In this document: positions 6,809-10,185 of the stretch, piece by piece
Layout: each line of letters starts with the position of its first letter
How positions within the stretch are numbered: position 1 is the stretch's first letter
From: Candidatus Omnitrophota bacterium
GTDB lineage: Bacteria > Hinthialibacterota > Hinthialibacteria > JAKQFZ01
DNA: 10,185 nucleotides
Assembly: GCA_029558215.1 (NCBI GenBank)
Contig: JAKQFZ010001051.1
Location: 1-10,185, forward strand
Direction: 5' to 3'
Position numbers and translations under genes: made by a program
The notes under the pieces: generated by a model
The model's input: only the letters and a program-made list of their open reading frames with translations
Told to the model about the DNA's origin: nothing
The model's database searches: none

Positions 6809-8215
6809 TTAATCGATCAGGTCGTATTGCTTCATCTTTCGCAGCAGGTGTCGGCGAGACATTCCCAGTTTTTGTGCCGCCTCAGCCCTTCTCCAGCGAC
6901 ACTGCTCGAGCGCAGCGAGAATAGCTTCCCGTTCGATCTGTTCCTTCATGCTGGCCATACGTTCCTGGATTGTCGGGAAGGCATCCGACAAAGTCTGTCC
7001 ACGGGGTGTTCGAGGGGAGGGCGGGGGTTGAATCTGGAGTTCTTCGATGACAGGGCTGTTCGACAGAAGCACCGCACGCTGAATCGTATTCTCCAATTCA
7101 CGCACATTCCCAGGCCAGTCATAGGCATACAAGGCCGCCTCCGCCTTGGGGCCTAATCGCTCAGCCTTTTTCGAGAACTGCTTGTTGTACTTTTCGATGA
7201 AATGTTGGGCAAGCAAGACAAGGTCTTCCCGCCGATCCTTGAGCAAGGGCAACATGATGGGAATCACATTGAGACGAAAATACAGATCCTCCCGAAAAGA
7301 TCCTTCTCGAACCAAGGCCGCGAGATCCTGATTTGTGGCGGCCAGCACACGAATGTCGGTCTTAACTACTTCCGCGCCACCGACACGCTGAAACTCACGC
7401 TCCTGCAACACCCGAAGTATCTTCGCCTGAGTGGACTGGGGCATGTCACCGATCTCATCCAGAAGAAGCGTTCCCTCGCGCGCCAGTTCGAACTTACCTG
7501 CACGCTGCTCCACAGCGCCCGTAAAGGCTCCCTTTTCGTAGCCGAACAACTCGCTCTCCAGAAGCGTCTCCGGAATTGCGGCACAGTTGAGCGCAATGAA
7601 CGGTCCGGATGCACGCGCACTCTGACGATGAATCTCACGCGCGATGACCTCTTTGCCCGTTCCAGACTCGCCGCACAAAAGCACGGTCACATCACTGGCC
7701 GCGATGCTCCGAATGAGTTCGCGCACCTGTTGCATGGCAGGTGACGTGCCCACGATGGTATCGAACTCGCCACGGCTGACGATCTCCGACTGAAGGGCGG
7801 TGACGCGCAGATTCAGGAGCGCCTTTTCGCGAAGAAGTTTCCTTTTTTCCAGTGCGCGTCGAACCGTGATGCGCAGAACATCGTTATCAAAGGGTTTGTC
7901 GAGAAAATCGCGCACTCCTATTTCGTAGGCTTCCAGGGCTTCCTGCTTGCCACCGTGCGCGGTCAGAACGATGACCTGGGCATCGGGATCCTTGCCGAAG
8001 ACCAAGGGGAGTATTTTCATCCCGCCCATCTTGGGCATTCGCAAGTCGAGTGTGATGACGTCATGCACTTCGGGATCGAACATCTCCAGCGCCATCCGGC
8101 CGTTGCTGGCTTCATCCGTCTCGTAGCCTTCCTTGCGCAACAGCTCACGAAGCGTGAAACGGATTGCCGTGTCATCATCCACGATCAGTACTCGCGGCGG
8201 TTTTTCCACAGTCAC
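6809..8215 (-). CDS. NtrC-family sigma-54-dependent response regulator (REC-AAA+-Fis HTH)
   Basis: The product has 468 residues, standard for the family. The receiver domain (about 7-120) has the acidic pocket D13-D15, phospho-acceptor D57 in LDLRMP, T85 and K107. The sigma-54 AAA+ domain (about 152-390) has Walker A GESGTGKE 182-189, the sigma-54 contact loop GAFTGA 229-234, Walker B LLLDEIGDM 250-258, the arginine region FREDLYFRLN 307-316 and WPGNVRELEN 367-376. A Fis-type helix-turn-helix closes the protein (about 428-465, AEAAQKLGMSRRHLLRKMK). All key residues are present, so it should be an active, phosphorylation-controlled activator of sigma-54 promoters. The start is GTG 8215-8213, overlapping the kinase stop by four bases. 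GGGAGG (8228-8233) sits 12 bases upstream, somewhat far, so translational coupling to the kinase is likely. Its target promoters cannot be named. Confidence 0.96.
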   Translation of the reverse strand: MTVEKPPRVLIVDDDTAIRFTLRELLRKEGYETDEASNGRMALEMFDPEVHDVITLDLRMPKMGGMKILPLVFGKDPDAQVIVLTAHGGKQEALEAYEIGVRDFLDKPFDNDVLRITVRRALEKRKLLREKALLNLRVTALQSEIVSRGEFDTIVGTSPAMQQVRELIRSIAASDVTVLLCGESGTGKEVIAREIHRQSARASGPFIALNCAAIPETLLESELFGYEKGAFTGAVEQRAGKFELAREGTLLLDEIGDMPQSTQAKILRVLQEREFQRVGGAEVVKTDIRVLAATNQDLAALVREGSFREDLYFRLNVIPIMLPLLKDRREDLVLLAQHFIEKYNKQFSKKAERLGPKAEAALYAYDWPGNVRELENTIQRAVLLSNSPVIEELQIQPPPSPRTPRGQTLSDAFPTIQERMASMKEQIEREAILAALEQCRWRRAEAAQKLGMSRRHLLRKMKQYDLID

Positions 8216-9729
8216 GATGGATCAGTACCTCCCTGTTTCGGTGTGGCAGTTTCAGCGGGAGTGATATCCTGAGACGACGCGGGAAGGGTGATCGTAAAGG
8301 CGGTCAACTGTCCCTCGCCGCTGGAGACTTTCAGAGTGCCTTTGTGCTGCGACACGATCTGAGACGCAATGGTCAGACCCAAACCCGTACCATCATCCTT
8401 GGTGGTGAAGTAGGGATCAAATATCTTCTCCCGCAGTGATTCGGGAATGGGAGGGCCATCATTGGCGATGGTACATTCCACTTTGTCTCCCGCGACTGTT
8501 CTTTTGGTGTAGATGAAGATTTTGCCTTCATGGCTTACTTCATCGGCAGCGTTTAGCAGGATGTTCAGAATCGCCTGAAGAATCCTGGATTCGTTTCCAA
8601 GAACCGTGGGCGTATCGGGAGCATCCTCGCGGATGATCTCCACCGCGGGTTTGATGACATGAATTCCCGAAAGCTCGACAGCTCGTCCAATCAAGGACGC
8701 GAACTGCACCTGACTGAGTTCCTCTATCGAAGGCGAGGAGAAATCCAGGAGATTGCGGACAACTGAATTGAGCCGGTCTATCTCACTCAGCATCACCTGG
8801 GCGTATTCTTGGCGCGATGTTTCTGACCCCTCGCTCTGGGTGATCATCTGAGTCAGGCTTCGCAGCGCGCCAAGCGGATTACGAATTTCGTGAGCCACAC
8901 CCGCCGCAAGAGAGCCAACCGCGGAGAGTTTTTCCTGCTGAAGCATTTGACGGGAGACGTTCTTGAGCCATGTCAGATCAATGAGTGTCAACACCACGGC
9001 ATTGCGACCCGTATTGGGATCCACGGCGACCACGGTGTTCAGAGAAAGCGCGACTTCCTCTCCATCCAGACACCGAATTGTGACTTCCCGATCCATCACA
9101 CCACGACTACTGGTGATCGTTTCCCGAAGAATCTCCCAGATGGCATGGTACCCACCATGAGGGCGAAACACTCTGTCATATTTCCTGCCAATCACTCCCA
9201 CTCCGGAAAGCCGAAGAATTCGGTCGGCAGTCGCGTTGATCGTTTCCAACATGCCGCCATAGTTGGTCGTAATGACACCGGTCGCCACATTGTGAAAGAC
9301 AAAGCGCGCCCGTTCGGGAAGGTACTTGGCCATGGACTGCACCATGCGGTTGAACGAGTGCCCCAGAAGACCGATCTCATCACCGCCGCGCACAGATACG
9401 GTTTCGGTCTCCCCTTCGTCGGCCAGGCGCAAGAGGAGTTCGGACATCTGTCGCAACGGAGCACTGATGATGTAGCCCAATACCGAACCGAAGAAGAAAG
9501 CCACCAGAGAGAGCCCCAACATCCAGCACACAAGCAGGTTCAAGACCATCTCCAGATGGTATTTAGTGAAAGGGATTTCGGGTGAAAACTCGTGAATGAT
9601 GATCGCGCGGTAAATGAACCCCGGCACCAACACCGCCAATGCACTCAGCACCGGAAGTGCCACCGACAGATGCACCGAAGCGGAGACTCGGCCTCTTTGC
9701 AGCTCAATGCCCGAACGGGTCTTTCTCAT
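8212..9729 (-). CDS. Membrane histidine kinase (NtrB-like, HAMP-PAS-HisKA-HATPase), partner of the sigma-54 regulator
   Basis: The product has 505 residues from ATG 9729-9727. Two transmembrane helices (about 20-42 and 63-88) flank only a 20-residue external loop, so there is no obvious periplasmic sensor domain. A HAMP linker (about 89-141, APLRQMSELL then DEIGLLGHSFNRM) and a PAS domain (about 142-257) follow, so the signal may be sensed in the membrane or cytoplasm. The catalytic core has the H-box VAHEIRNPLG with phospho-H280, N-box LLNAADE (N393), G1 NDGPPIPES (D424), F-box FDPYFTTK 437-444 and G2 GTGLGLT 447-453. The order and the NtrB-like H-box fit a kinase/phosphatase for an NtrC-type regulator, which is encoded immediately downstream with a 4-base overlap. 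The C-terminal 20 residues are Pro/Thr-rich and outside the fold. An upstream in-frame GTG at 9777 would add 16 residues. Confidence 0.95.
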   Translation of the reverse strand: MRKTRSGIELQRGRVSASVHLSVALPVLSALAVLVPGFIYRAIIIHEFSPEIPFTKYHLEMVLNLLVCWMLGLSLVAFFFGSVLGYIISAPLRQMSELLLRLADEGETETVSVRGGDEIGLLGHSFNRMVQSMAKYLPERARFVFHNVATGVITTNYGGMLETINATADRILRLSGVGVIGRKYDRVFRPHGGYHAIWEILRETITSSRGVMDREVTIRCLDGEEVALSLNTVVAVDPNTGRNAVVLTLIDLTWLKNVSRQMLQQEKLSAVGSLAAGVAHEIRNPLGALRSLTQMITQSEGSETSRQEYAQVMLSEIDRLNSVVRNLLDFSSPSIEELSQVQFASLIGRAVELSGIHVIKPAVEIIREDAPDTPTVLGNESRILQAILNILLNAADEVSHEGKIFIYTKRTVAGDKVECTIANDGPPIPESLREKIFDPYFTTKDDGTGLGLTIASQIVSQHKGTLKVSSGEGQLTAFTITLPASSQDITPAETATPKQGGTDPS

Positions 9730-9735
9730 GATCGG

Positions 9736-9740
9736 TCTCC
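9736..9740 (-). promoter_or_regulatory. Ribosome binding site GGAGA that sets the kinase start
   Basis: On the minus strand GGAGA is followed after 6 bases by ATG 9729-9727. The alternative GTG at 9777-9775 has no comparable site immediately before it, and the 16 extra residues it would add contain no feature of the family. Confidence 0.6.
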
Positions 9741-9801
9741 GGCAACCTAAGATGGCGGCTGTTCTCCCCGAATGCACACAATGGGGACTGTTGTTTCGGG
9801 C

Positions 9802-9830
9802 ATATTAGGTCATCTCTCAAACTGGATCAA
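9802..9830 (-). promoter_or_regulatory. Candidate sigma-70-type promoter for the kinase-regulator operon
   Basis: On the minus strand TTGATC (9830-9825) and TAATAT (9807-9802) are separated by exactly 17 bases. Each matches four of six consensus positions. The predicted start near 9795 gives a leader of about 65 bases to the ATG at 9729. The surroundings are AT-rich. The call rests on consensus matching only. Confidence 0.45.
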
Positions 9831-9843
9831 ATTTTTCAAACTG
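9817..9843. repeat. Direct repeat TCAAACTG, two copies 19 bases apart
   Basis: TCAAACTG occurs at 9817-9824 and again at 9836-9843. The first copy abuts the candidate kinase -35 box and the second lies just upstream of it, a position suited to a regulator of the kinase operon. On the opposite strand both contain CAGTTTG, which resembles the CAGTTG core of the 12-base repeat further right. Confidence 0.4.
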
Positions 9844-9848
9844 TTCGC

Positions 9849-9901
9849 ACCAGTTGCAGAGAACCAGCCCTTAAGGTAGTATGATCCATACCAGTTGCAG
9901 A
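9849..9901. repeat. Exact 12-base direct repeat ACCAGTTGCAGA, candidate operator
   Basis: ACCAGTTGCAGA is present at 9849-9860 and 9890-9901, a 41-base step, close to four helical turns. A partial third copy, CTGCAGA, lies at 9915-9921, 20 bases further on. The first copy contains the candidate -35 box of the PilZ gene and the second covers its predicted transcription start, a layout typical of a repressor or autoregulatory site. The binding protein is unknown. Confidence 0.5.
9854..9882 (+). promoter_or_regulatory. Candidate sigma-70-type promoter for the PilZ gene
   Basis: TTGCAG (9854-9859) and TAGTAT (9877-9882) are 17 bases apart. The match is three of six and four of six, so it is moderate. 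The predicted start near 9889 would give a leader of about 65 bases before the ATG at 9954. Confidence 0.35.
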
Positions 9902-9953
9902 ACTTTCTGCGCCGCTGCAGAGCAAATGTTCAGCACGCCATGGGAGGTCTGAG

Positions 9954-10185
9954 ATGAGAACTTCAAAGCGATCCGACAAAAGAGAATTCTCACGGACTTC
10001 GGTTCGAGTGGCCGTAGAACTTGAGTCCGACGATGCTTCCCTTCATTGCGATCAGACACGGGATCTGAGCATGAAAGGCCTGTTTCTGCTGACCAGAGAC
10101 CGATTCCCCTTGGACAGCCATTGCCGCGCGGTGCTCTATCTCGTTGAATGTGGCAGCCCGCTTCGTATCGAAGTGACCGCCAGGA
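9954..10185 (+). CDS. PilZ-domain protein (c-di-GMP-binding type), 3'-incomplete
   Basis: The frame runs 77 complete codons from ATG to the right edge with no stop. GGGAGG (9942-9947) lies 6 bases upstream. The PilZ signature is present in order: R-x-x-x-R at R10-R14 (REFSR), a beta-strand VRVAVELE (17-24), then D-x-S-x-x-G at D37-G42 (DLSMKG) followed by LFLLT. These two motifs are the c-di-GMP contacts in the family, so ligand binding is likely. The domain begins right at the N-terminus, so this may be a stand-alone PilZ protein, but C-terminal modules cannot be excluded because the window ends inside the domain. It is divergent from the kinase-regulator operon. Its partner (motility, exopolysaccharide or transcription) cannot be inferred. 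Confidence 0.88.
   Translation, partial: MRTSKRSDKREFSRTSVRVAVELESDDASLHCDQTRDLSMKGLFLLTRDRFPLDSHCRAVLYLVECGSPLRIEVTAR

Noticed and set aside
8890..9585. 231-codon open frame on the plus strand
   Set aside because: It is antisense to the conserved kinase catalytic and PAS regions; its His/Arg-rich composition is typical of a complement frame.
9730..9777. GTG start at 9777 for the kinase
   Set aside because: ATG 9729 has GGAGA at 6 bases. The extra 16 residues add nothing recognisable. It cannot be fully excluded, since the candidate promoter lies upstream of both starts.
1..10185. Mobile element, CRISPR, tRNA or rRNA
   Set aside because: No transposase or integrase, no regularly spaced long repeats, and no cloverleaf or conserved rRNA stretch was seen on either strand.

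Overview
The window looks like a chromosomal segment of a Gram-negative, free-living bacterium of moderate GC (estimated by eye in the mid-fifties percent). It combines large secreted, multi-domain carbohydrate-active or metal-dependent hydrolase-like proteins, a NtrB/NtrC-type sigma-54 two-component pair, a LemA protein and a PilZ protein. That mix is common in the Planctomycetota/Verrucomicrobiota/Lentisphaerota group and in candidate phyla such as Hydrogenedentota or Sumerlaeota. This is inference: no rRNA or other marker gene is present. I see no tRNA, rRNA, CRISPR array, transposase or phage gene.

Layout. (1) 1-1937, minus strand: 3'-incomplete gene for a secreted protein with a seven-repeat beta-propeller followed by a PHP-type metal-dependent hydrolase domain (CehA/McbA or DUF3604-like). 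It stays open through the left edge. (2) 1938-2252: a 315-base divergent control region with a cluster of TTGCAT half-sites and a hairpin. (3) 2253-6164, plus strand: a very large secreted protein with a clan GH-A (GH42-like) (beta/alpha)8 barrel, an N-terminal beta-sandwich and carbohydrate-binding-like C-terminal modules. (4) 6213-6773, plus strand: LemA family protein, 48 bases downstream. (5) 6809-8215 and 8212-9729, minus strand: an NtrC-type response regulator and its membrane histidine kinase, overlapping by four bases. (6) 9730-9953: a divergent control region with plausible promoters in both directions and direct repeats. (7) 9954-10185, plus strand: the start of a PilZ-domain protein that continues past the right edge.

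The propeller-PHP protein and the barrel protein are divergent, both carry export signals, and share one short control region. The simplest reading is that they act together outside the cytoplasm on a common glycan or glycoconjugate substrate; the substrate cannot be read from sequence. The kinase/regulator pair is a complete sigma-54 switch whose targets are unknown. Its divergent neighbour, a PilZ protein, hints at a link with c-di-GMP-controlled surface behaviour, but that is only a positional argument.

Most worth following up: the propeller-PHP fusion, the barrel enzyme with identifiable catalytic glutamates but no family I can assign, and two repeat-rich divergent operator regions.
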